Source of the DNA: Dielma sp000508965
GTDB taxonomy: Bacteria; Bacillota_I; Bacilli_A; Erysipelotrichales; Erysipelotrichaceae
Direction: 5' to 3'
DNA length: 64,000 nt
Assembly: GCA_000508965.1 (NCBI GenBank)
Contig: BAHV02000014.1
Coordinates: 79,225 to 143,224, forward strand
Numbering within the stretch: position 1 is the stretch's first letter; every line of letters starts with the position of its first letter. Shown one piece after another: positions 51,608 to 60,619 of this stretch. The position numbers were made by a program, and so were the translations under genes. Below the pieces are notes generated by a model. It had not been told where the DNA came from, ran no database searches, and worked only from the letters and a program-made list of their open reading frames with translations.

Positions 51608-52439
51608 AATCAAATACAGGAATAACCAATGTACCAAAAGTATTTTCAATAAATGTCTTAGTATCGGCGCTGGTTAATGCCTTTTTCAGTGCTTCGATTT
51701 TCTCGTCATTCTCATGGCCTTCCTTTACAACAAGAACATTTGCATATTCCTGAGCACCCTCACTGTTCTTATCCTCACTCACACAAAGCTTATCTACAAT
51801 ATCCGCGCTTAATGCATAATTGCCGTTGATTACCGCATAATCAACATCCGGTAAAATTGCTGACAGGTTCTTTGCCTCAATCTCAACAATTTTTATATTC
51901 TTCGGATTTTCTTCAATATCCAGAACCGTTGCTGCCAAACCTACACCCGCTTTAATTTTAATCAAACCATGAGCTTCAAGCAGCTGCAGCGCTCTTGCCT
52001 CATTCGTACCATCATTAGGCACCGCGATCTGTGCGCCATCCTTTATATCATCCAGCGTCAGTGTATCCTTAATTTCACTGCTGCCGCCGGCATAGACGCC
52101 AAGCGGTTCAAAATGAACCTTCAAAACAGATGCTAAATGCGTTCCGTAATCGTTATTAAAACCATCAAGATAAGGCTGATGCTGGAAATAATTCGCATCC
52201 AGCTCATCATTTTCCAACGCTGTATTCGGTATAATATAATCATCAAATTCCTTGATCACAAGATCGTATCCCTCAGCCTTTAATGTCTCTTTAACCGATT
52301 CAAGAATCTGCGCATGCGGGCTTGGACTTGCACCGACGATAATCGTTTCTAATTCCGTTGGATCACTTGCCGGCGGATTATTGCTGCTGCAGCCAGCTAA
52401 TAATGCAACAACTAATAAACTTGATAATAATTTTTTCAT
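51606..52439 (-). CDS. metQ: Methionine-binding lipoprotein (MetQ family)
   Basis: A 277-residue NlpA/MetQ lipoprotein. After a lipobox (LLAGCSSN) come the family features IIVGASPSPHAQILESVK, DANYFQHQPYLDGFN, LKVHFEPLGVYA, IAVPNDGTNEARAL and VDYAVINGNYA. It delivers methionine to the MetNI ABC transporter. The ATPase and permease genes normally found beside it are absent, so this is an orphan binding protein, though it sits behind a methionine T-box. Confidence 0.92.
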   Translation of the reverse strand: MKKLLSSLLVVALLAGCSSNNPPASDPTELETIIVGASPSPHAQILESVKETLKAEGYDLVIKEFDDYIIPNTALENDELDANYFQHQPYLDGFNNDYGTHLASVLKVHFEPLGVYAGGSSEIKDTLTLDDIKDGAQIAVPNDGTNEARALQLLEAHGLIKIKAGVGLAATVLDIEENPKNIKIVEIEAKNLSAILPDVDYAVINGNYALSADIVDKLCVSEDKNSEGAQEYANVLVVKEGHENDEKIEALKKALTSADTKTFIENTFGTLVIPVFD

Positions 52440-52477
52440 TTTCCTGTTCTCCTTTTATTTTAATTCAACTCAATGGA

Positions 52478-52747
52478 TGAAAAAAAACTTTCATCCTGAA
52501 AGGACGAAAGTTGACTTCGTGTTACCACCTTACTTTACTGATATCTCACAATACCAGCCTCTTCAAGTACGCCTGCATACAGGTTATACCCTATCGCTTT
52601 AACGGGCGAATCCGACATTGCCTAAGCAACCCTCAGCAATGCAACTCCAAGACCATTTTCAGCAGTTATTTCCTTTATCCTCTTGCACCCTGTGAGAACT
52701 CTCTGTGAAAGCTTTAATGCCTACTCTTCTCTTCATCGTTTTTGTAT
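52478..52747 (-). promoter_or_regulatory. T-box leader of metQ, methionine type
   Basis: The T-box GGTGGTAACACG (52518-52529) is followed by an 11-base-pair terminator stem (52486-52496 with 52502-52512) and a T run. In stem I the sequence GAAAATGGTC carries an ATG (52654-52656) in the expected specifier position, so uncharged initiator/elongator tRNA-Met is the likely effector. Low methionine charging should switch on metQ. Confidence 0.88.
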
Positions 52748-52753
52748 GGCACT

Positions 52754-52782
52754 ATTATATCGGCTCGCTGATCGCTTGTCAA
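52754..52782 (-). promoter_or_regulatory. Sigma-A promoter of the metQ T-box leader
   Basis: On the minus strand TTGACA and TATAAT are separated by exactly 17 bases, a consensus promoter. Confidence 0.88.
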
Positions 52783-52831
52783 TATATTTTCAGAAATATT
52801 TTATAATTTTTTTCATATTATGAAAATAAAA

Positions 52832-52945
52832 TCATTTCAGTTTCTTTCGGTGAAACATCGCACCAATTACAGAAGCCGCACCCAACACTAAGGTAATCAC
52901 TGTAAACACAGCCGCAAAAGCGCTGATTTTATGCTTGTTCTTCAT
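52832..52945 (-). CDS. 37-residue membrane protein behind the sensor kinase
   Basis: A short ORF starts behind GGAGGAAGGAA and overlaps the end of the histidine kinase gene by 17 bases. The product begins MKNKHKISAFAAVF, continues as a single hydrophobic helix (TVITLVLGAASVIGAMF) and ends in a basic tail (HRKKLK). This is the pattern of a single-pass inner-membrane peptide. The strong ribosome binding site and the overlap suggest it is made together with the kinase and might regulate it. No known family was recognised. Confidence 0.6.
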   Translation of the reverse strand: MKNKHKISAFAAVFTVITLVLGAASVIGAMFHRKKLK

Positions 52946-55145
52946 TTCCTTCCTCCCTCTCTGCCGCCTTTTCAAGCACGGCAAATTTTAATATCACCTT
53001 AAATAAATCACCGTCAACCAAAACCTTAATACTGCCGCCCTGCAATTCTGTAAAGCTCTTGGCGATTGCCAATCCCAAACCGCTGCCTTCAGAATTTCTG
53101 GAAGCATCATTGCGGACGAAACGCTCCGTCAGCTCATCAGGCGCATAAGTAATTTCCGTAGCTGATACATTCTTGAAGGATACCACAGCAAAGCCATTTT
53201 CTTCTTTCAATTCAATATAAACCCGGGTATAAGGCATTGCATATTTGAAAATATTCATATAAAGATTATCAAAAATACGATAAGTCTTCGGCGAATCTAA
53301 CATACAGATGATTTTCTGTTCCGGATAAGAGGTTTTAAAGGTCAGATTGCTCGCTTCAATCTTATCACTCATTTCAAAATGAATCTGTTTAAGCAGATCA
53401 CTTAAATTAACCTCTACTAAATTACACTGCACATTGCCGCTTTCAACCTTACTAATTTCAAACAGATCATCGATGCAGCGTTTCAGCCGCAGTGAGCTGT
53501 TATCCAAAATCTGAATGTAATGCTGACGTTCTTCATCCGTAATATTTTCTTTTTGAAGCAGATCAATATAACTGATTAAGGTAGTCAGCGGCGTCTTTAA
53601 GTCGTGTGACACATTGGAAATCAGTTCGGTTTTCATTTTTGAGGAACGAACTTCCTCTTCGACTGCCTGCTTAAAGCCTGTCTTAATGCCCAGCAGATTA
53701 TCCTTCACTTCCCCAAAAATCGCCAGATCATTTTCAACCTCAATATCAAGATTGCCTAATGAAAGCTCCTTGGTCACACTTTCAAGGACGCGGAACTGCT
53801 GCTGCATGCCGCCGGCGATCCGTTTGATATACTGATAAGTAAAAATCGTATAAAGAATCAGCAGCAATGGCCCGAAAGCCCAGAAGATACAAGCAATACA
53901 GCCAACCAAGAGATTCAGAATCAAAGCTGTGGCAATTTTTTTATTCAGCTTATCCGAAAGATTCAAGCCTCTGAATACATCAAAGAAAGCACCGATTTTA
54001 CGGCAGCACCAGCCGATGATCGTGTTATTCATAAAGAAATCAGAGAAGCCTTGAATAAAGATTAATTTAATCTCATATACCGCTACAGTTACTAAAAACA
54101 AATAGATAAAACCGCTGAAAAACAAGATGCTATTGGTTATGATAACCGCCTTATCCGCCGATATATTCTGCAATATATCAGTAATAAAATCAGTTGTCCC
54201 CATATTTACAAGCACTAAATATGTCCAGCCAAAGATTAAAGAAATCCCTAGGCTGAGCAGTCCGACCATTAATTCAAACGGACATTTCAGCAGTGCATTA
54301 TAGGCAGATAACTCACGCGCATGTCTTGTGGCGATAAAGCATGCCGCGACAATCGCTGCGGTGGTGATTACCATAAAAACCAACATGCCCGCATCCTCAT
54401 TCATCGCTGAATAACCCGGCAGATAGCGTGAATAAATCGTGCCGTCAACCAGCATCTGATAACGCTCATTACTGATCGCATAGATAAATGTCGCATTGGT
54501 AATCGGTTCTACATTGACCTTACTGCTGTTTTCAGCCACTCCGTTTTGAACGATGGACTCAAAATTAAACGCTGATGACTCCATCAACGCACCCTTAAAA
54601 AACTTAGATGATACCGTCTTCAGCAAATCCTGAGATGCGTTGCTGATTGTAAGATTACCGGAAGCATCATAATGCATAATGACATACCACTTAAAATATT
54701 TTGCTTTATCATTGCCAGAATTCTTTAAATCCGACAGATCGATTGAATAGCTTCGAGTATCATTTGACTCGGCATAAAAATCAAGAATCATATTTTTACG
54801 CTGAAGCGTGTAGTATAAATCTTCAAAATCATTTGGACTTTCCACATTGCTGTAACTGCTTATAAAATCATTAAACAATTCAGCGGTATCCGCATCCGGA
54901 TTTTTAAGCAAAAGCTCGCTGTAAGAAATATTCTTGCCCGCTTCCAGTGATTTTAAATGCTTATACTGAACGATATTATCGATAAACAGATCATCTAAAA
55001 AATAATCATTGGTATCAAGACTTGTCAGATCAGGTTCATTTTTTTCTGCGGAAATCATCGGTTTGGCAATAACCATGCCCAATGATAACAAAGCGATGAT
55101 TAAGATTAAAAGAAACCCAAAGAGTTTATTGCTCTTTTTTTCCAT
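52929..55145 (-). CDS. Membrane sensor histidine kinase
   Basis: A 738-residue kinase. An N-terminal helix (7-28) is followed by an outside domain of about 215 residues with no recognised fold, then several membrane helices (about 250-450). The dimerization domain has ISNVSHDLKTPLTTL with the phosphoacceptor His near 510, and the ATPase domain has NLYMNIFKYA (N box) and NSEGSGLGLAIAKS (G2). It phosphorylates the response regulator encoded 9 bases upstream. The multi-helix membrane core is unusual compared with two-helix kinases. The signal is unknown. Confidence 0.9.
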   Translation of the reverse strand: MEKKSNKLFGFLLILIIALLSLGMVIAKPMISAEKNEPDLTSLDTNDYFLDDLFIDNIVQYKHLKSLEAGKNISYSELLLKNPDADTAELFNDFISSYSNVESPNDFEDLYYTLQRKNMILDFYAESNDTRSYSIDLSDLKNSGNDKAKYFKWYVIMHYDASGNLTISNASQDLLKTVSSKFFKGALMESSAFNFESIVQNGVAENSSKVNVEPITNATFIYAISNERYQMLVDGTIYSRYLPGYSAMNEDAGMLVFMVITTAAIVAACFIATRHARELSAYNALLKCPFELMVGLLSLGISLIFGWTYLVLVNMGTTDFITDILQNISADKAVIITNSILFFSGFIYLFLVTVAVYEIKLIFIQGFSDFFMNNTIIGWCCRKIGAFFDVFRGLNLSDKLNKKIATALILNLLVGCIACIFWAFGPLLLILYTIFTYQYIKRIAGGMQQQFRVLESVTKELSLGNLDIEVENDLAIFGEVKDNLLGIKTGFKQAVEEEVRSSKMKTELISNVSHDLKTPLTTLISYIDLLQKENITDEERQHYIQILDNSSLRLKRCIDDLFEISKVESGNVQCNLVEVNLSDLLKQIHFEMSDKIEASNLTFKTSYPEQKIICMLDSPKTYRIFDNLYMNIFKYAMPYTRVYIELKEENGFAVVSFKNVSATEITYAPDELTERFVRNDASRNSEGSGLGLAIAKSFTELQGGSIKVLVDGDLFKVILKFAVLEKAAEREEGNEEQA

Positions 55146-55154
55146 AATGTCCTC

Positions 55155-55862
55155 CTAAAGTTTCTCGATTTTATAACCTACACCCCATACCACTTTTAAA
55201 TAGTGCGGATTCTTCGGATCGAGTTCAATTTTCTCACGAATGTTACGAATATGCACCATCACCGTTTCGGTATTGATCGCATCTTCATTCCATACATGTT
55301 CATATATTTCATCACTTGAAAAGACATGACCCGGGTGTTTGATCAGCATCTGAAGAATTTTAAATTCGATCGGTGTCAGGCGTACAGGATTGCCGTCTAC
55401 ACTGACTTCCTTCGTATCAGCATTTAATTCAAGTCCGCCCTGGACATAAATATTATCATTGCTTTTCTCCTGAGTGACCATTTTTAAATAGCGCTGATAA
55501 CGGCGCAGCTGTGAATTGACACGGGCCAATAGTTCCATCGGCACAAAGGGCTTCGTAACATAATCATCGGCTCCGATATTTAAGCCCATGATCTTATCCA
55601 GATCCTCAGACTTCGCCGAAAGAATCAAAAATGGAAAATCATGATCCTCTCGCGCTTTTTTAATCATCGTTATGCCGTCCATGACCGGCATCATAACATC
55701 TACTAATGCCAGCTGAATATCATCATGCTCCTGAATTATCTTTAACCCTTCAGCGCCATTTTCAGCTTTGATTACATCATAACCCTGTGTTTTTAAATAA
55801 ATTTCAATTGCCTCCGCAATTTCTTTTTCATCCTCCACAACTAATATCAACGTCTTATCCAT
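55155..55862 (-). CDS. OmpR/PhoB family response regulator
   Basis: A 235-residue two-domain regulator. The receiver domain has the acidic pair VEDEKE, the phosphoacceptor Asp in LALVDVMMPVMDG near residue 55, and the conserved Lys in DDYVTKPF. A winged-helix DNA-binding domain follows (PVRLTPIEFKILQML ... NTETVMVHIRNIREKI ... WGVGYKI). It is cotranscribed with the sensor kinase and the small membrane protein. Target genes are not indicated. Confidence 0.94.
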   Translation of the reverse strand: MDKTLILVVEDEKEIAEAIEIYLKTQGYDVIKAENGAEGLKIIQEHDDIQLALVDVMMPVMDGITMIKKAREDHDFPFLILSAKSEDLDKIMGLNIGADDYVTKPFVPMELLARVNSQLRRYQRYLKMVTQEKSNDNIYVQGGLELNADTKEVSVDGNPVRLTPIEFKILQMLIKHPGHVFSSDEIYEHVWNEDAINTETVMVHIRNIREKIELDPKNPHYLKVVWGVGYKIEKL

Positions 55863-55949
55863 AAATACCTCCGTCAGCTTTTTTGTTTAATTTCACCATT
55901 TATTGTACCACATCTTTTCAACAACTAAATTATATCGATGAATTCTTTA

Positions 55950-55977
55950 ATTATACTGCAGATAATTCTTAAGAATT
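55950..55977 (-). promoter_or_regulatory. Promoter region of the two-component operon with a palindrome
   Basis: TATAAT on the minus strand (55950-55955) is preceded by a perfect 14-base palindrome AATTCTTAAGAATT (55964-55977) at the -35 position. It may be an operator, possibly for autoregulation. Confidence 0.45.
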
Positions 55978-55992
55978 TCTAAGGAATATATT

Positions 55993-56019
55993 AAAAAAGA
56001 CATTCACAAAATGAATGCC
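55993..56019 (-). terminator. Terminator of the 56025-56492 gene
   Basis: On the minus strand GGCATTCA pairs with TGAATGTC (one G-T) and is followed by TTTTTT. Confidence 0.7.
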
Positions 56020-56024
56020 TTATT

Positions 56025-56492
56025 TCACTGACAATCCAGATTATAACGCAGCTTATACTGTTTCTCCGTATCGTCATCGTAATTCTCAAAATAGCGGAAG
56101 GTAACCTTCTTTGCTGATTCAGCAATAATATATACCAGCTTGCCTTTAACCTCTTCATTAGGCTTCAAAGCAATTTCATCCTCAAATTGATAAGGTACAC
56201 CGAAGTATTCCTCAGCCTCATACGGATCTTCCTTGTCATAACTGATCAGCAGATCATTTTTGGAAAAAGAAAGTATCTCATTACTCAGATTATGCAGGGT
56301 GATGCTGGCAATCAGAAAGATGCCTCCCTCATCGACGACATAACCGCAGCATTCCTTTTCAACAATTTCCAGTTTATTGATTTTTAGTGTAAATGTATTC
56401 GTCTGAAATTCATTGCGCATTGCCTGATTTGGACAATGGTCATTGATCAGATAGATAATTTGTTTTTCATTTGTTGTTTTAATTAGATCCAT
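56025..56492 (-). CDS. Hypothetical beta-rich protein
   Basis: About 155 residues with no signal peptide. The strands NTFTLKINKLEIVEKECCGY, GIFLIASITLHNLSNE and a late KGKLVYIIAESAKKVTFRY give the pattern of DUF4352-like Ig folds (telomeric-repeat-binding factor 2 type), usually extracellular, but here apparently cytoplasmic. ATG at 56492 is chosen because GGGAG lies 8 bases upstream. It is a single gene of unknown function. Confidence 0.55.
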   Translation of the reverse strand: MDLIKTTNEKQIIYLINDHCPNQAMRNEFQTNTFTLKINKLEIVEKECCGYVVDEGGIFLIASITLHNLSNEILSFSKNDLLISYDKEDPYEAEEYFGVPYQFEDEIALKPNEEVKGKLVYIIAESAKKVTFRYFENYDDDTEKQYKLRYNLDCQ

Positions 56493-56548
56493 CTTTTTCA
56501 CTCCCTTGGTTTAAGTTTAACGAAACAGAAGTGAAAAAAGTGTCGAAT

Positions 56549-57160
56549 TTATTGTTTAATCAAACGAATGCACTCTGCCAATGACTGCTCCTTCATTTCA
56601 GCAGCGCCTGCTTTGAGTTCATCGATTGCCTTCAACGCTCTTTCAGCTTCTTCTTGATCTTCAAGTGTCTGAATATTAATAAATACATTTAAATAACTGC
56701 TTGCTGCACATGCGTCACAGAGAATGATTGCAATGGCACAGTCACTGACTGCCTTCTGATTGCCGTAAGGCATCATCTGCACTAAAAGCGACATTGCCTC
56801 AACCGCTGTCTGCATCGTTTTAAACGGTACGTCAATCGCCTGTTGAATCGCCTGCTGAATCAGCTGCGCATCCTTTTTCCGATAGGCATCAATCACTGAC
56901 TGATAAGCCGCCATATCGGCCGCCGCCAATCCTTCTAAAGTTTCACGCATATCGCTTAATTTTTCAAAAGACTGTATAAAAGTCTGCTGAACCGCTTCAT
57001 CCTGAGCTGAAAAAGCCTTGCGTTTAACACTTAAATGGCCATACATCCGCCCAAGACAGAGGCCAAGCTGTGCCACTAATGCCGCTACACAGCCGCCGCC
57101 GGGCGTTGGTGATACACTGTCTACCTGATTTAAAAAATTGTTTATCGTTTCGTTATTCAT
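56549..57160 (-). CDS. Cyclodeaminase/cyclohydrolase family protein
   Basis: About 203 residues of the FTCD-C (formiminotransferase-cyclodeaminase C-terminal) fold, seen as SVSPTPGGGCVAALVAQLG near residue 17 and ADMAAYQSVIDAYRKK. Such proteins act on formimino- or methenyl-tetrahydrofolate in one-carbon metabolism and histidine or purine breakdown. No folate genes are adjacent, so the exact reaction is open. The start at 57160 follows GAGGTGCAAG. Confidence 0.87.
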   Translation of the reverse strand: MNNETINNFLNQVDSVSPTPGGGCVAALVAQLGLCLGRMYGHLSVKRKAFSAQDEAVQQTFIQSFEKLSDMRETLEGLAAADMAAYQSVIDAYRKKDAQLIQQAIQQAIDVPFKTMQTAVEAMSLLVQMMPYGNQKAVSDCAIAIILCDACAASSYLNVFINIQTLEDQEEAERALKAIDELKAGAAEMKEQSLAECIRLIKQ

Positions 57161-57237
57161 CTTGCACCTCAATCATTTTCTCTTACATAATACTAACACA
57201 AATCTATGCTATAATACAGAAAAAGGATGTGAGAGAA

Positions 57238-57972
57238 ATGTTTGAATGGATTAAAAAATTAATGAAAGAAGAAGAAACAGAAGAAATGAATCAGGACAAC
57301 CGGCCGCTGCTTGTGACGATTCACGGTTTTGGCAAGCGCCGACGGCATGAAATGGATCAGCTGCAGGAATTTCTTAACGATAAAAATATTGAATTGATCA
57401 GCTTTGATATGTATGATTTAACCGATGAGAAAGACTGCGACTGGCAGCAATGGGTCAAACGGGCTAAAGCTCAGCTTACTCAGGCTCAGCTCAGCAAACG
57501 GCCGATTTACTTGCTTGGCTTTTCCATGGGCGGCGTTATCGCTTCCTATCTCGCCACCTGTTATCCGGTTGTAAAACTGATTCTGATTGCCCCTGCCTTT
57601 AACCACTTTCATTTAGAAAATTATACAAACATGGTAATCAAAGGGGCCAGCGGTTTAATCAGCAGTTCTAAAAATGACGGCAAAGAGCCCTCATTGCCCA
57701 AATCATTCTATCCGGCTTTTATGGAATGCGTAAAACAGCTGAAAACAAGTATTGCTAAGGTATCCTGTCCGGTGCTGCTGATTCACGGTGATGCCGATGA
57801 GGTCATCCCGCCAAGAAGCAGCGTGTGGGCTTTTGACATGATCACTCATGAACAAAAACAGCTCATTTTCCTGCATTTAGGAAAGCATCGAATACTGAAT
57901 GATGAGCATGTGTGCAACGCTGCCTTCCTGTTGATTCAAGATTTTATTGAAGATCGGCTGATGCCTTTATAG
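57238..57972 (+). CDS. Alpha/beta hydrolase
   Basis: A 244-residue alpha/beta hydrolase. The nucleophile elbow is GFSMGGV near residue 100, the acid residue is in LLIHGDADEVIPP, and the catalytic His is in LGKHRILND close to the C-terminus. An N-terminal acidic, lysine-rich stretch (KKLMKEEETEEMNQ) precedes the core. It is probably an esterase or lipase-like enzyme of unknown substrate. The start is the ATG behind AAAAAGGATGTGAGAGAA, and TATAAT is about 25 bases upstream. Confidence 0.85.
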   Translation: MFEWIKKLMKEEETEEMNQDNRPLLVTIHGFGKRRRHEMDQLQEFLNDKNIELISFDMYDLTDEKDCDWQQWVKRAKAQLTQAQLSKRPIYLLGFSMGGVIASYLATCYPVVKLILIAPAFNHFHLENYTNMVIKGASGLISSSKNDGKEPSLPKSFYPAFMECVKQLKTSIAKVSCPVLLIHGDADEVIPPRSSVWAFDMITHEQKQLIFLHLGKHRILNDEHVCNAAFLLIQDFIEDRLMPL

Positions 57973-58360
57973 GCACAGCTTTTTTTCATATCTTCTGTCT
58001 CTATTTTAGCACTGCTGTCAAAGATTTGTACTTACACATCTGTCACATCAAGAAAATGATTCCTTCAGCCAAAAATAACATCCAGCAGCCTTCCTCGCGG
58101 CGCTTTTCTTCCCGATAACTCTTTATAAGAGAAACGATTCAAATAAGCCAAACACTCCATTTATATTTCCCTTGAACAAAAACTGAGATGTGGCAAAGGT
58201 AACTAAATGATGCTTAATATGAATTTGCTGATCTGATTAAGAGCTTTTTGTTATTCATCGTACACTGTTTTTCACAGTGATTTCATTAGTTTTATTTTTC
58301 AGAACATTTTCCGAATAAAAATTGGTGCTTAAATGCTTTAAAATGCAATTTCCTATATAA
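57973..58360. other. Gene-free interval
   Basis: About 390 bases with no supported gene. The AT-rich left part is followed by a 31-codon minus-strand frame (58065-58160, MECLAYLNRFSYKELSG...) that has no ribosome binding site and may be a relic. No promoter, tRNA or clear repeat was seen. Confidence 0.5.
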
Positions 58361-58384
58361 CGAAAAAACGGCGTTTAGCCGTTT
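58361..58384 (-). terminator. Terminator of the pncB operon
   Basis: On the minus strand AAACGGC pairs with GCCGTTT around TAAAC and is followed by TTT. It overlaps the stop codon of the membrane protein gene. Confidence 0.75.
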
Positions 58385-59028
58385 CTATGTGCAAGATTCA
58401 AATCATAAAACTTTTGCGGCAGACGGATAAAGAAATTATCTTTGCCGCTGCGTTTAGCACTGATCAAAAAACCGGTTACCACTAAACCACCGGCAACGCA
58501 GACCAGCATATCAGTAATGGTATCATGAACACCGCTTGTATAATGATTAATTGCATCATTATTAAAGAAAATAAGCATTGCATATTCATAAAACTCCCAA
58601 TAAACAGCAAGGGCTGTATTCACCGCATTGACAAAGACAAGAAAAATATGCCATTCCTGAAGACTGTCAAGCTTTGAGGATCGTTTAAGTATCATATACA
58701 GCAGATAAGCGATTTCGATGCCGCAAAAGCCAAAGCCGAAATGAACAACCTTATCAAAATAAGGGACACTGTAACCGCCTAAACATGAACCGATCAAAGA
58801 GGCAAAGTAGCAAAAAATAAGATTAATAATATAGATTTCACTGACTGGTTTCCATTTGAAGAGCTTAAACAATGCCGGTACGATCAAAGGGCAAAGAATC
58901 GCTACAAAGGTCATATTAAAGCGGGTATTAATAGTGCGGTCAGAAAAATTGACCACAAAGGAATAGATCAGAGTAGCAGCATAGATCAATGCAATAAGCG
59001 CTAAACTGCGTTTTTCTGTCTTGGACAT
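58375..59028 (-). CDS. Membrane protein, DUF2238 (YjdF)-like
   Basis: 217 residues with about six membrane helices. The family pattern is visible in PYFDKVVHFGFGF near residue 90, AVYWEFYEYAML near 140 and SGVHDTITDMLVCVAGG near 165, with conserved Asp, His, Glu and Asp in the membrane. Function is unknown. It starts one base after the pncB stop and shares its transcript. Confidence 0.7.
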   Translation of the reverse strand: MSKTEKRSLALIALIYAATLIYSFVVNFSDRTINTRFNMTFVAILCPLIVPALFKLFKWKPVSEIYIINLIFCYFASLIGSCLGGYSVPYFDKVVHFGFGFCGIEIAYLLYMILKRSSKLDSLQEWHIFLVFVNAVNTALAVYWEFYEYAMLIFFNNDAINHYTSGVHDTITDMLVCVAGGLVVTGFLISAKRSGKDNFFIRLPQKFYDLNLAHRNG

Positions 59029-59029
59029 A

Positions 59030-60505
59030 TTAATGCTTCATCTCCTCAATTAAGTCAAGCTTCATTTTTAATAATTCCTCAGTCAAGTCTACTTTATACA
59101 CCTGAGGGTACTCAAAACGGAAATATTCATCCCATAAATGAGAAAGCTCCTGCTGACTGTATTTCCTGATTTCATTCAAATCAGGCACTTTATACACAAG
59201 CCGCCCATTTACAAAAATCGGCTCATAAAGATCACGGATCACAAACGTACCGCGCTTTAATGTTTTCTTTTTCCAGACATTATCCGGATGGCAGATCGTT
59301 AAATCCTCGTTCTCTGAAATCGGATGGCCGTGAATCGTCATCAGATCCGCCAATGCCTTATGATTTTCTTTGTCATAGATACGATAAAGATCTTTGAATC
59401 CCGGATTGGTCATTTTTTCAACATTTTCACTCAGTTTGATCTTAGGAATCATTTGATCGTCTTTGATTACTGAGCTCATCTTATAAACACCGCCGAAGAC
59501 CGGTGAAGATTTAGAAACAATCATATTCTCGCCGACCCCAAAGGAATCAATTTGAGCGCCCTGTTCAATTAATGATTTAATGATATATTCATCAAATGAA
59601 TTGCTGGCAACGATCTGGCAGTCTTCAAGTCCTGCTTCATCGAGCTGTTTGCGGATTTTCTTTGACAGATAGGCAATATCGCCGCTGTCGATACGTACAC
59701 CCTTTAAACGATGCCCCATTGGTTCAAGCACTTCTTTCGCAACTCGGATGGCATTCTTAACGCCGCTGTTGAGTGTATCATAGGTATCAAGCAGCACAGT
59801 ACAGCTGTCTGGATAAGTGAGCGCATAGGCCTTAAAAGCCTCATATTCAGAATCAAAAGACTGAATAAAGCTGTGCGCCATAGTACCGGCAACCGGAATA
59901 TTGAACTTTTCACCGGCATAGGTTGTCGCTGTTGCATCAACACCGCCGATATAAGCCGCTCTGGCACCATAATTAGCAGCATCAAAGTTATGCGCACGGC
60001 GTGCCCCAAACTCCATCACAATTCTGCCCTTCGCGGCACGGACGATTCGGTTTGCTTTTGTCGCAATTAAGGTTTGATGATTGATTGCCAGCAAAAAAGC
60101 TGTCTCAAGCAGCTGAGCTTCAATGATTTTAGCCTTGACGCGCACCAGCGGTTCATTAGGAAATACCGGTGTTCCTTCCGGCATCGCATATACATCACCC
60201 GTAAAAATAAAATGACGCAAATAATCAAGGAATTCATCGCTGAATTTATTCAGACTTTTTAAATAAGCAATATCTTCATCCTCAAAATGCAAATTCTGTA
60301 TAAAGCCGATAATTTGTTCCAAACCGGCAAAAATAGCAAATCCGCCATTATCCGGATTACGCCGATAAAACAAATCAAAGGTAACGATCTTGTTGGCATC
60401 AGGTGCGTTAAAATAGCACTGGCTCATTGTCAATTCATAAAAATCAGTGACTAAGCTTAGATTTCGTTTGTCACGAAAATCAAATTTTTCATCATAAGTT
60501 TCCAT
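59030..60505 (-). CDS. pncB: Nicotinate phosphoribosyltransferase
   Basis: A 491-residue enzyme of NAD salvage that makes nicotinate mononucleotide from nicotinate and PRPP. Family features are TDFYELTMSQCYF near residue 20, EFGARRAHNFDAANYGARAAYIGG with the catalytic loop, AGTMAHSFIQSF, and KGVRIDSGDIAYLSKKIR. The length is that of the longer bacterial type. A probable extended -10 promoter (TGGTATAAT) lies near 60550-60556. Confidence 0.95.
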   Translation of the reverse strand: METYDEKFDFRDKRNLSLVTDFYELTMSQCYFNAPDANKIVTFDLFYRRNPDNGGFAIFAGLEQIIGFIQNLHFEDEDIAYLKSLNKFSDEFLDYLRHFIFTGDVYAMPEGTPVFPNEPLVRVKAKIIEAQLLETAFLLAINHQTLIATKANRIVRAAKGRIVMEFGARRAHNFDAANYGARAAYIGGVDATATTYAGEKFNIPVAGTMAHSFIQSFDSEYEAFKAYALTYPDSCTVLLDTYDTLNSGVKNAIRVAKEVLEPMGHRLKGVRIDSGDIAYLSKKIRKQLDEAGLEDCQIVASNSFDEYIIKSLIEQGAQIDSFGVGENMIVSKSSPVFGGVYKMSSVIKDDQMIPKIKLSENVEKMTNPGFKDLYRIYDKENHKALADLMTIHGHPISENEDLTICHPDNVWKKKTLKRGTFVIRDLYEPIFVNGRLVYKVPDLNEIRKYSQQELSHLWDEYFRFEYPQVYKVDLTEELLKMKLDLIEEMKH

Positions 60506-60619
60506 TTTCTAGCCTCTCTATGGTTATTTATGCAATGATAATTGCCTTACTATTATACCACTTTATAGTCAAAAAGCGTACTGAATGTTGCGATGTGTCA
60601 AGACACCTATAAAAAATTA

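Noticed and set aside
58065..58160. 31-codon minus-strand frame beginning MECLAYLNRFSYKELSG
   Set aside because: No ribosome binding site, no promoter and no recognised family; kept only as a note in the gene-free interval.
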